Below are positions 52,591 to 60,198 of a stretch of DNA of 64,000 nt, in pieces. Origin of the DNA: Cloacibacterium rupense (lineage in GTDB: Bacteria; Bacteroidota; Bacteroidia; Flavobacteriales; Weeksellaceae); contig NZ_BMLV01000001.1 of NCBI RefSeq assembly GCF_014645495.1, positions 1-64,000 of the forward strand, in the 5' to 3' direction. Position 1 is the stretch's first letter, and each line of letters starts with the position of its first letter. The notes beneath the pieces were generated by a model that had not been told where the DNA came from, did not search any database, and worked only from the letters and a program-made list of their open reading frames with translations. The position numbers and the translations under genes were made by a program.

Positions 52591-52642
52591 CTGATTCAGC
52601 AGATGAATAGATGCTGAATATCTGCAAAATCTGCTTAATCAG
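52591..52642. repeat. Imperfect inverted repeat in the cryptochrome-photolyase gap
   Basis: CTGATTCAGCAGAT pairs with ATCTGCTTAATCAG (13 of 14 bases) around a 24-nt loop that has smaller internal complementarities. It lies in a 231-bp gap between the two photolyase-like genes. No T run follows, so it looks more like a REP-like element than a terminator. Confidence 0.65.
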
Positions 52643-52717
52643 CGAGAGATTAAAGTTTTTTCGATATGTGCTTATCTTTTGACCTCTATAATTTTATTTT
52701 CCCGCAGATTTTTCATT

Positions 52718-54025
52718 TTATTTAGGATTCCATAATTTTCTAAAATTTCCTTCTTTATCATACATTTCGGCTTGTTTTTCCGGATTGAAAGTTCTATTTC
52801 TAGGGTCATTTCCTACACCGGAAACATACATCCAATTGCCGTAATTGCTGTGTACATCGTAATCAATGAGCATTTCTTCAAAATACGCTGCACCAATTCG
52901 CCAATCTTGTTTTAGGGTTTTACAGAAATACGAAGCCACGTTTTGCCTGCCTCTGTTGCTCATAAAACCAGTATTTTTCAGTTCTATCATATTGGCGTTC
53001 ACGAAATCCGAGTTTGTTTTTCCATTAATCCATGCATTGATGGCGTTTTTATTATTTTTCTGATGGTTTTCAAACTTATTGTTGATGCCGTTTTTCTTAA
53101 AAATTTCGTTGCCGTGTTTTAGTGAAATGTATTTGAAATAATCTCTCCAAAGCAATTCAAAAAACAGCCAATACGTAGATTCATTAGCTCCAAATTCGGT
53201 TTCAAATTTTTTGATTTGATGATAAATAGAAACTGCGGAAATACTTCCATTTGTGAGCCAAGCAGAGAATTTTGTGCTATAATCAGAACCAATCAATCCG
53301 TTTCTGGTTTCTTTATAATTTTTTAAAAATTTCTGCTCGAAAAAATAATCTTTTAATCTTTTCCAAGCTGTTGTTTCTCCACCATCAAAAGGAAATGCCG
53401 AATTTGAGTGACTTTTAAACGCTTCAAAGCCTAAAGACTTTAAACTAAGTACATCAGATTTTAGGTTTTCAAAGAGTTTTTTATGAAGAGTTGTGTTTTT
53501 AAACGTTTCAAATTCGGCTCTTATTTCCAATTGACTTTCTATTTTCTTCCTAAAATGGGTAAATATTTCTGGTATCTTGTCAAATTTTTCCTTTACCAAA
53601 GTTGGTTCTATTAAAAACTGCCCAAAAGAGTAATTCAATTGAGAAGTTGGGAGTAGTTTCGCTACTTTTTTTTCTGCTATTTCTTCTTCAGAGGTCCATT
53701 CTTTTTGTAGAAAAATCTTTTCAATATTAAATTTCTCTGCAATTTCTCTAAAAACAGTTTCCGTTTTATTGACTTTGATAAAAAATGGAATTCCGAGATT
53801 TTCTAAATTATATTTTAGGTTTTCAAGAGATTCTACTATAAACTTCGCTCGATATTTCCCTATTTTTTTGAAACCAAATTGCTCTTTTTTCAAAAAATCG
53901 ACATCCAAAACATATACCGCAAGAAAAGGCAATTCTTCTCTTGAAACTTTGTATAAACTCGGATTGTCTGTAGTTCTTAAGTCGTTTCTGAACCAGACGA
54001 TATTGATTTTTTGTTTTTCCTGCAT
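52718..54025 (-). CDS. DASH-type cryptochrome
   Basis: About 435 residues. ATG at 54025 is chosen over the TTG at 54037. The start INIVWFRNDLRTTDNPSLYK is followed by an antenna domain, and the FAD domain carries FDGGETTAWKRLKDYFF, LLWRDYFKYISLKHGN and the DASH marks FMSNRGRQNVASY, GAAYFEEMLIDYDVHSNYGN and WMYVSGVGNDPRNRTFNPEK. DASH cryptochromes repair dimers in single-stranded DNA or sense blue light. Its first 49 bases overlap the DUF2256 gene in another frame. Confidence 0.93.
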   Translation of the reverse strand: MQEKQKINIVWFRNDLRTTDNPSLYKVSREELPFLAVYVLDVDFLKKEQFGFKKIGKYRAKFIVESLENLKYNLENLGIPFFIKVNKTETVFREIAEKFNIEKIFLQKEWTSEEEIAEKKVAKLLPTSQLNYSFGQFLIEPTLVKEKFDKIPEIFTHFRKKIESQLEIRAEFETFKNTTLHKKLFENLKSDVLSLKSLGFEAFKSHSNSAFPFDGGETTAWKRLKDYFFEQKFLKNYKETRNGLIGSDYSTKFSAWLTNGSISAVSIYHQIKKFETEFGANESTYWLFFELLWRDYFKYISLKHGNEIFKKNGINNKFENHQKNNKNAINAWINGKTNSDFVNANMIELKNTGFMSNRGRQNVASYFCKTLKQDWRIGAAYFEEMLIDYDVHSNYGNWMYVSGVGNDPRNRTFNPEKQAEMYDKEGNFRKLWNPK

Positions 54026-54132
54026 TTTTCGCTGCAATATTTTACTTCATTCCAATTTTTTGCCCATTTTTTTCTCCAATTGAAGGGTAAACCACAAACC
54101 ATACATTTTTTGGAAGGCAAATTTTTGGGCAT
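53977..54132 (-). CDS. DUF2256 small zinc-ribbon protein
   Basis: A 51-residue protein, beginning MPKNLPSKKCMVCGLPFNWR and containing KYCSEKCRKNKK. The four Cys in C-x2-C and C-x3-C pairs suggest zinc binding. DUF2256 proteins are characteristically encoded beside photolyases and cryptochromes; their function is unknown. The 3' end overlaps the DASH cryptochrome gene by 49 bp in a different frame, and the ABC1 gene stops one base before its start, so the three are tightly coupled. Too short for common gene-calling cut-offs. Confidence 0.88.
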   Translation of the reverse strand: MPKNLPSKKCMVCGLPFNWRKKWAKNWNEVKYCSEKCRKNKKSISSGSETT

Positions 54133-54133
54133 T

Positions 54134-55450
54134 TTATTTTATGTAATTTTTAAATCGGTTGATTTCTATGTTTTTCGCTCGTAAATCGTGCATCATATTA
54201 TACAAACCAAAAAAAGTACGATTCAGATAAATAAAATGGCGCGAACCGCGATTGGTATTCATCGTTTTCAGTTCATTTAGTTTCGCGTATTTTTGTCCGA
54301 TATCTGCAATTTTTTGGAAGAAATGTTCATCAGAAAAATCAAAATATTCTGTATTAAAAGGTTGGGTAAATAATTCCAACATTTCGTGGAATAATGTACT
54401 GAAAAACTGTTTTTCTTCCGCTGAATCTTCGGTTCTGAGGATTTCTAATTCGTATAGTTTTTGATTGAAAAAATCGGGATTTTGAAGATTTTCTTTTTTT
54501 GCCAATTCGAAATAAGGCTCGTAAAAATCCATCGGAATTTCTTTGATGCAGCCAAAATCTATCACCATTAATTCTTTTGCTTTAGAAACTAAAAAATTTC
54601 CCGGATGCGGATCGGCATGAACTTGTTTCAGAATGTGCATTTGGTACATATAAAAATCCCAAAGTGTTTGTCCGATTTGGTTGAGATCAGATTGGGAATG
54701 TTTTTCTTTGATGAATTCTGAAAAATGTTTTCCGTGCATCCAATCCATCGTGATGATTTTTTCGCTGGAAAATTCAGGATAATAATGCGGAAACTTTAGG
54801 TTTGGAATATGCACACAATTATTGGCGATATTTTGGCTTCTTTCCAATTCCAAAATATAATTGGTTTCTTCGTACAATTTATCTTCCACTTCTTTGAAAT
54901 ACGCTTCAGAACCTTCTTTTCTGATGTTGAACATTTTCATCGCAATGGGTTTTACCAATTTCAAATCACTAGAAATACTTTCTTGTACACCTGGATATTG
55001 GATTTTTACGGCAAATTCTTTATCCGCAATTTTTGCTTTATGAACCTGACCAATACTAGCTGCATTCACCGATTCTGGGGAAAATTCCTCAAAAATGTCT
55101 TCAGGATTTTTTCCGAAATATTTTCTAAATGTTTTTCTTACCAAAGCACCCGAAAGCGGCGGAACAGAAAACTGCGAAAGCGAGAATTTTTCTACATATT
55201 GAGCAGGCATAATGTTTTTTTCCATACTCAACATTTGGGCAACTTTCAGGGCAGAACCTTTCAGTTCCTTTAGGCTGTCATAGATGTCAGATGCGTTGTC
55301 TTCGTGCAGGATTTTTTTAGCTTCGTCTTCATCTTTGGTGATTTTGTTTCCGTAATATTTCAGATAATTTACGCCCACTTTAGCGCCGGCTTTCAATAAA
55401 TTGGAAGCACGTTCTATTTTACCAGTTGGGATTTTGTCAAGCGTTTTCAT
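54134..55450 (-). CDS. ABC1/UbiB-family atypical kinase
   Basis: A 438-residue protein of the ABC1 (AarF/UbiB/ADCK) family. The KxGQ-region is represented by LKGSALKVAQMLSMEKNIMP, the Ala-rich loop by AASIGQVHKAK, then EFAVKIQYPGVQ, catalytic loop QVHADPHPGNFLV and metal-binding VIDFGCIKEIP. Such proteins affect quinone or lipid homeostasis and, in plastids, carotenoid and photo-oxidative responses. Start codon overlaps the TetR stop (TAATG), so it is translationally coupled to the regulator. Precise substrate is unknown. Confidence 0.92.
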   Translation of the reverse strand: MKTLDKIPTGKIERASNLLKAGAKVGVNYLKYYGNKITKDEDEAKKILHEDNASDIYDSLKELKGSALKVAQMLSMEKNIMPAQYVEKFSLSQFSVPPLSGALVRKTFRKYFGKNPEDIFEEFSPESVNAASIGQVHKAKIADKEFAVKIQYPGVQESISSDLKLVKPIAMKMFNIRKEGSEAYFKEVEDKLYEETNYILELERSQNIANNCVHIPNLKFPHYYPEFSSEKIITMDWMHGKHFSEFIKEKHSQSDLNQIGQTLWDFYMYQMHILKQVHADPHPGNFLVSKAKELMVIDFGCIKEIPMDFYEPYFELAKKENLQNPDFFNQKLYELEILRTEDSAEEKQFFSTLFHEMLELFTQPFNTEYFDFSDEHFFQKIADIGQKYAKLNELKTMNTNRGSRHFIYLNRTFFGLYNMMHDLRAKNIEINRFKNYIK

Positions 55451-56106
55451 TAGACTTTAAATTTTTCTTTCCAAAGGAATTTTCCTAAATCCATTACTTT
55501 TTTTAAGGGTTCGTTGTTGATGAATTCAAAACCTGTATCTATGGTCTTTTCGATGTACAAATCTGTTTTTTCGAAAGATGGTGATTGGTCTTTTTTCCAA
55601 AATTCAATAATAGAAATGAAATGCAACCAAAGGGCTTCTTCTCGCGTTTTTTCATTGAAATTTTTGATGGACTCTTTTGCTTTTTCTAAAATTTCTAAAT
55701 TTTCAAAAGTCAATTGTTTGGTAAATTCTAAGAAACTTTTTCTCAATTCTTGCAGAATAACCCATTCTTTTCTTTTGGTTTCCCCTAAAATCATCAGAAC
55801 TAATGAACGATTCATGGTGAGATTTTCAAAAAATGTGAAGTGTAAATTCAAAAGTTTTTCTTTAGAATTCATCTCGTTCCAATGTTCTGTTTGCTCACAT
55901 AATTCAAGAGATTTAATAAAGAAATGATTGAGTATTTCTTTTTCAATTTGTTCAAAACCAGTAAAATACTGATAAAAAATTTCTTCCTCAAAATTATTTT
56001 CCTTAGCAAAGAGATAAATGTTTTTGGGTCTTTCTCCATTACTTAATATATAATCACCGTAAAGCGACAATAGTTTTTCTTTGTTAATGTTCTTGTTTTT
56101 CATCAT
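55450..56106 (-). CDS. TetR-family regulator of the photoprotection island
   Basis: A 218-residue TetR-like repressor. The N-terminal helix-turn-helix is degenerate but recognisable: KEKLLSLYGDYILSNGERPK, then IYLFAKENNFEEEIFYQYFT. The C-terminal part is helical with Trp/Glu/Lys, consistent with the ligand-binding domain. It stands divergently from the ribA-crt operon and begins the ABC1-DUF2256-cryptochrome unit. Inverted repeats in the intervening gap are candidate operators, making it the likely regulator of both arms. Ligand unknown. Confidence 0.75.
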   Translation of the reverse strand: MMKNKNINKEKLLSLYGDYILSNGERPKNIYLFAKENNFEEEIFYQYFTGFEQIEKEILNHFFIKSLELCEQTEHWNEMNSKEKLLNLHFTFFENLTMNRSLVLMILGETKRKEWVILQELRKSFLEFTKQLTFENLEILEKAKESIKNFNEKTREEALWLHFISIIEFWKKDQSPSFEKTDLYIEKTIDTGFEFINNEPLKKVMDLGKFLWKEKFKV

Positions 56107-56121
56107 AGAATTTATTTATGA

Positions 56122-56170
56122 CAAAAATAGTAAAATAATTTACTTTGTAATAAAATAAAGTATAAATTTG
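56122..56170. promoter_or_regulatory. Divergent promoters with candidate operators
   Basis: Minus -7 box TATTTTTG (56122-56129) for the TetR gene and plus -7 box TAAATTTG (56163-56170) for ribA. Between them lie AGTAAA-N4-TTTACT (56129-56144) and TACTTT-N10-AAAGTA (56141-56162), two inverted repeats with perfect 6-bp arms that overlap each other and abut both -7 boxes. This is where a dimeric repressor would block both promoters. Confidence 0.5.
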
Positions 56171-56200
56171 TACTATCGTAACGATTTAAAATTTAATATA

Positions 56201-56797
56201 ATGTTGAAACTACAAGCACAAACCACATTGCCTACAGATTTTGGAAACTTCAAACTCTTGGCATTTTCTGAAAAAGAAGAAGATTGGATGCCACATCTGG
56301 CACTAATAGCAGAAGGTACAGAATTAGATACGGTTACCAATATTCGTATTCATTCTGAGTGTATCACAGGTGAGATTTTTCACTCTAGAAAATGTGAATG
56401 CGGACAGCAATTAGATGCTGCGATGAAATATATTAGCGAAAACGGTGGAATTATTTTGTATCTTCGTCAAGAAGGTAGAAATATTGGTATCATCAATAAG
56501 ATAAAAGCATACCAATTACAAGAAAAAGGGTTTGATACCGTAGAAGCTAATCTGAAGTTGGGTTTACCAGCAGATGACAGAGACTTCAGTCCAGCAGTAG
56601 AGATTTTAGATATTTTGGGCGTTGATAAGATTAATCTTTTGACCAATAATCCAGAGAAAATGAGTTCTATAGAGAATAGCCATATTCATTTGAACAGAAG
56701 AATTCCTCTGAATATTAAGGCCAATGAAACCAATTACTCTTATTTGGCTACTAAAAAATCCTACTTCGGACATCTTTTTGAAACATCATTGACATAA
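56201..56797 (+). CDS. ribA: GTP cyclohydrolase II
   Basis: A 198-residue enzyme making the first riboflavin intermediate. ATG at 56201 is preferred since the TTG at 56168 overlaps the promoter box. Zinc Cys residues occur in HSECITGEIFHSRKCECGQQ, with YLRQEGRNIGIINKIKAYQL and KINLLTNNPEKMSSIENS as further signatures; catalytic Tyr and Asp positions (ADDRDFSP) are kept. It is stand-alone, not fused to RibB. First gene of the carotenoid operon, it may supply flavin for the FAD-dependent desaturase CrtI and the photolyases. Confidence 0.93.
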   Translation: MLKLQAQTTLPTDFGNFKLLAFSEKEEDWMPHLALIAEGTELDTVTNIRIHSECITGEIFHSRKCECGQQLDAAMKYISENGGIILYLRQEGRNIGIINKIKAYQLQEKGFDTVEANLKLGLPADDRDFSPAVEILDILGVDKINLLTNNPEKMSSIENSHIHLNRRIPLNIKANETNYSYLATKKSYFGHLFETSLT

Positions 56798-56816
56798 TTT
56801 TTAAAAAAAGCAATAA

Positions 56817-58295
56817 GTGAAAAGTGTAATTATCATTGGTTCAGGATTTTCTTCATTGGCATCAGCTTGTTATATGGCAAAAGCTGGTTTTTCTGTAACA
56901 GTATTAGAAAAAAATGAACAAGTTGGCGGAAGAGCTTCTATGCTAGAAATGCAAGGTTTTAAATTTGATATGGGACCAAGTTGGTATTGGATGCCCGACA
57001 TTTTTGAGAGATTTTTTTCAGATTTTGGCAAAAATGTTTCAGATTATTATCAATTAGAAAAACTTTCTCCAGGTTACAGAGTTTATTTTGGCAAAGATGA
57101 TTACATTGATATCGCAGATGAACCCGAAAAAATTATTGAGACTTTCGAAAAGATAGAACCCGGAAGTGGTAAACATCTAAGGAAGTTTATGGAAGAATCT
57201 CGTAAAAATTATGAGATTGCCATGCAAGATTTGGTTTACAACCCAGGGAAATCTTTAATAGAACTCATGAGCTTAGAAACAGCCAAAAGACTCAATCTTT
57301 TTGTACAAAATATTTCTCAAACGGTTAGAAAAAACATCAAAAATCCAAAGTTGCAGAGTATTCTAGAATTTCCGGTTTTGTTTTTGGGCGCTAAACCTAA
57401 CAATACCCCTGCATTTTACAATTTTATGAACCATGCAGATTTTGGGCTAGGAACTTGGTATCCTAAAGGAGGTTTCAATGCAGTGGCACTTGGGATGGCA
57501 AAATTAGCAGAGGAATTAGGCGTTAAATTTTTAGTAAATGAAGAAGTCTTAAAAATAGAAAATAATGGTGATGAGGTAAGCAGTGTAATTACAAAAAATG
57601 GTATTTACACAGCAGATGTACTGATTTCTGGAGCTGATTATGCACATACAGAAAAACTGCTAAACCCTAACCTTAAAAATTATTCAGACGAATACTGGCA
57701 AAAAAAAGTTTTTGCGCCTTCTTCATTTTTATACTATGTTGCATTTGATCAAAAAGTAGAAAAATTATTACATCATAATTTGTTTTTTGATACTGATTTT
57801 GAGCAGCATGCAATAGAGATTTATGACGAGCCTCAATTACCCAAAAAGCCATTATTTTATGCTAACTTTTCATCGATTACAGACCCAGATTTAGCACCAG
57901 AAGGTAAAGAAGTTGGTTTCTTCTTGATACCAGTGGCAGTAGATTTAGAAGATAATCAAGATGTACATGATAGATATTTTGAATTAATAATGGATAGGAT
58001 ACAAAAAAATACTGATGTAGATTTGCGTAAACACGTATTGTTTAAAAAATCTTTCGGAGTAAGAGATTTCAAAGAAAGATACCATTCGTGCAGAGGAAAT
58101 GCTTACGGTTTAGCCAATACATTATTGCAAACATCGATTCTAAGACCACAAATTGATAATAAAAAGATAAAAAATTTATTTTATACAGGACAGTTAACCG
58201 TTCCCGGACCAGGAGTTCCTCCAGCATTGATTTCTGGGAAAGTGGTAACAGATTATATTTTGAAAAATCAACAGAAAATTTTGAAACAAAATTAA
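56817..58295 (+). CDS. crtI: Phytoene desaturase
   Basis: A 492-residue CrtI-type FAD-dependent desaturase converting phytoene to lycopene. GTG start, 19 bp after ribA. FAD motif VIIIGSGFSSLASACYMAKA (GxGxxS, where Ser replaces the third Gly), followed by VLEKNEQVGGRASMLEMQGF and FDMGPSWYWMPDIF. The C-terminal closing segment FYTGQLTVPGPGVPPALISG is diagnostic of the bacterial CrtI family. Membrane-associated. Product depends on the number of desaturations, but the adjacent cyclase implies lycopene. Confidence 0.94.
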   Translation: MKSVIIIGSGFSSLASACYMAKAGFSVTVLEKNEQVGGRASMLEMQGFKFDMGPSWYWMPDIFERFFSDFGKNVSDYYQLEKLSPGYRVYFGKDDYIDIADEPEKIIETFEKIEPGSGKHLRKFMEESRKNYEIAMQDLVYNPGKSLIELMSLETAKRLNLFVQNISQTVRKNIKNPKLQSILEFPVLFLGAKPNNTPAFYNFMNHADFGLGTWYPKGGFNAVALGMAKLAEELGVKFLVNEEVLKIENNGDEVSSVITKNGIYTADVLISGADYAHTEKLLNPNLKNYSDEYWQKKVFAPSSFLYYVAFDQKVEKLLHHNLFFDTDFEQHAIEIYDEPQLPKKPLFYANFSSITDPDLAPEGKEVGFFLIPVAVDLEDNQDVHDRYFELIMDRIQKNTDVDLRKHVLFKKSFGVRDFKERYHSCRGNAYGLANTLLQTSILRPQIDNKKIKNLFYTGQLTVPGPGVPPALISGKVVTDYILKNQQKILKQN

Positions 58296-58352
58296 AAATC
58301 TTGTGAAATTTTAAAAATTAATAACATTCAATTTAAGCTACACCAAAAAAAT

Positions 58353-59198
58353 ATGATACAGAATTTACATAATCAAGTAAGCAACGATTGCAGTAAGCTG
58401 GTAACCAAGTCTTACAGCTCGTCTTTTTCTAGAGCGATTTTGTTATTTCCTCCAGAAATTAGAGAAGCAATTTATAACATTTATGGTTTCGTGCGTTTTG
58501 CAGACGAAATTGTAGATACCTTTCATGATTATCCCAAAAAGGATTTATTAGACGATTTTATGCGTCAATACTTTGATGCCAAAGAAAAAGGAATTTCCTT
58601 AAATCCTATCTTGCATTCTTTCGTGCAAACCATCAAAAAATATGACATAGACCAAGAATTGGTAGATGCTTTCATCTCTTCTATGTACAAGGATTTGGGT
58701 GACATCAAATATGAAAACAAAGAAGATTATGATGCCTACATTTATGGCAGTGCAGAAGTAGTAGGACTAATGTGCCTAAAGGTTTTTGTAGATGGAAACC
58801 AAGAAGACTATCAAAAACTAGAACCTTATGCCAAAAGATTAGGCGCTGCTTTTCAAAAAATCAATTTTTTGAGAGATATCAGAGCAGATTTCTACGTCTT
58901 GAATAGAACCTATTTCCCGAAAGTTAATTTTTTACACTTCAGCGAAGAAGATAAAAAGGCCATAGAAGATGATATCGCAGAAGATTTCAGAGAAGCTTTA
59001 ATTGGAATCAAAATGTTACCTATGAAAAGCAGATTGGCCGTGTTTATGGCGTATAAATACTACACCAACTTGTTTAAGAAAATCAAAAAATGCAGAGCAG
59101 AAGTGCTAATGACCAAAAGAATCAGAGTTTCTAATGCCAGAAAAGTTTATCTTCTAATGGAAATGATTTTAAGTAAAAATCTTAACTTAGTGAGATAA
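58353..59198 (+). CDS. crtB: Phytoene synthase
   Basis: A 281-residue squalene/phytoene synthase that condenses two geranylgeranyl diphosphates. First Asp-rich motif FADEIVDTFHDYPKK (about 49-63), second LRDIRADFYVLNRTYFP (about 172-188), each binding the diphosphate through Mg. The N-terminal KLVTKSYSSSFSRAILLFPP is the usual family start. It lies 57 bp after crtI. Together with crtI, crtZ and the cyclase it provides the whole route from C20 precursor to hydroxylated beta-carotene. Confidence 0.95.
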   Translation: MIQNLHNQVSNDCSKLVTKSYSSSFSRAILLFPPEIREAIYNIYGFVRFADEIVDTFHDYPKKDLLDDFMRQYFDAKEKGISLNPILHSFVQTIKKYDIDQELVDAFISSMYKDLGDIKYENKEDYDAYIYGSAEVVGLMCLKVFVDGNQEDYQKLEPYAKRLGAAFQKINFLRDIRADFYVLNRTYFPKVNFLHFSEEDKKAIEDDIAEDFREALIGIKMLPMKSRLAVFMAYKYYTNLFKKIKKCRAEVLMTKRIRVSNARKVYLLMEMILSKNLNLVR

Positions 59199-59210
59199 AA
59201 TCTAAACCCA

Positions 59211-59669
59211 ATGAAAAAGTTTTTTTTATTTGTTTTTTTAATGACTTCTTTATTCAGTTTTTCTCAGAATTTGTCTGAGTTTCGAGCGATGATGCAAAAA
59301 GGAGAAAGTTCCGAAACTGTAGCAAAATCTCTTTTAGAAAAATCTAAAGCGGAATACGAGAAAACCAAACTTCCTATTTATGAAGCACTGGCAGCAGTTG
59401 GTCACTTTTTTATGGCAAAACATGGTGGTAATCCTATATCTAAGTATAGCCACTTCAACAAAGGAAAAAAACTGCTCTCTGAAGCGATAAAAAAAGAACC
59501 AAAAAATCTAGAAATTAGATTTATGCGCTACATTTGCCAAGAAAAAACACCGAGTTTTTTAGGCTATAAAGACCATCTAGAAGAAGACAAAAGGTTTATT
59601 CTAAGTGAATACAAAAACACGAAAGACGAAAACTTAAAAACTTATATTAAAAACTATTTTAAACTTTAA
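59211..59669 (+). CDS. Unknown exported helical protein in the carotenoid operon
   Basis: A 152-residue protein with a cleavable signal peptide (MKKFFLFVFLMTSLFSFSQ). The mature part is helical and repeat-like, for example SSETVAKSLLEKSKAEYEKT and HFNKGKKLLSEAIKKEPKNL, and reminds of TPR-type packing although no full TPR is visible. GGNPISKYSHFNKGKKLL and LEIRFMRYICQEKTPSFLGY look conserved. Gaps of 12 and 3 bp to crtB and crtZ show operon membership. A role in placing or exporting carotenoids is only an inference from context. Confidence 0.65.
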   Translation: MKKFFLFVFLMTSLFSFSQNLSEFRAMMQKGESSETVAKSLLEKSKAEYEKTKLPIYEALAAVGHFFMAKHGGNPISKYSHFNKGKKLLSEAIKKEPKNLEIRFMRYICQEKTPSFLGYKDHLEEDKRFILSEYKNTKDENLKTYIKNYFKL

Positions 59670-59672
59670 AAA

Positions 59673-60140
59673 ATGGAAATTTTACAATATATTGGCATTA
59701 CCTTAGCTGTTTTCGTTACCATGGAAGGCGTAACTTGGCTTACGCATAAGTATATTATGCATGGTTTGGGTTGGTATTTTCACGAAGACCATCATCAACC
59801 TGGTTATCCCCATGTTTTTGAAAAAAATGACTTTTTCTTTGTTATTTTTGCTATCCCTAGCATTCTTTTGTTTTATTTCGGAACGGTAAACGGACTCAAT
59901 TGGAAGTTTTTCATAGGCCTTGGAATTTTATTCTACGGCATAGCCTATTTTCTAGTACATGATGTTTTGATTCACCGAAGATTCAAATGGTTTGATAAAA
60001 CCAATAATTGGTATCTACGCGGACTGAGAAAAGCTCACAAAATGCACCACAAGCATTTAGGAAAAGAAGATGGAGAATGTTTTGGGATGTTGTTTGTTCC
60101 TCTTAAATACTTCAAAGAACAATTGAAAATTGAAAATTAA
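59673..60140 (+). CDS. crtZ: Beta-carotene hydroxylase
   Basis: A 155-residue non-haem di-iron hydroxylase of the fatty acid hydroxylase superfamily. Its His clusters are HKYIMHGLGWYFHEDHHQPG, HDVLIHRR and AHKMHHKHLG, holding the di-iron site; four hydrophobic segments place it in the membrane. It adds 3- and 3'-hydroxyls to beta-carotene, giving zeaxanthin. The C-terminal codons (LKIEN) run into 7-bp repeats. It starts 3 bp after the unknown gene. Confidence 0.95.
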   Translation: MEILQYIGITLAVFVTMEGVTWLTHKYIMHGLGWYFHEDHHQPGYPHVFEKNDFFFVIFAIPSILLFYFGTVNGLNWKFFIGLGILFYGIAYFLVHDVLIHRRFKWFDKTNNWYLRGLRKAHKMHHKHLGKEDGECFGMLFVPLKYFKEQLKIEN

Positions 60141-60163
60141 ATTTTTTAATCATCGTTTTGCAG

Positions 60164-60198
60164 TAACCAACAACTATCAACCAACAACCAATTGCAAC
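60164..60198. repeat. Heptamer tandem repeat (CAACCAA type) at the lycopene cyclase start
   Basis: TAACCAA, CAACTAT, CAACCAA, CAACCAA, TTGCAAC in phase; the TTG of the last unit is the probable start codon of the cyclase gene. ATTGAAA-type heptamers also occur at the end of crtZ (60121-60140). Confidence 0.7.

Noticed and set aside
54809-55273. A 154-codon plus-strand frame opposite the ABC1 kinase
   Set aside because: Phe/His/Arg-rich antisense reading of a conserved kinase gene; no promoter or homologous pattern.
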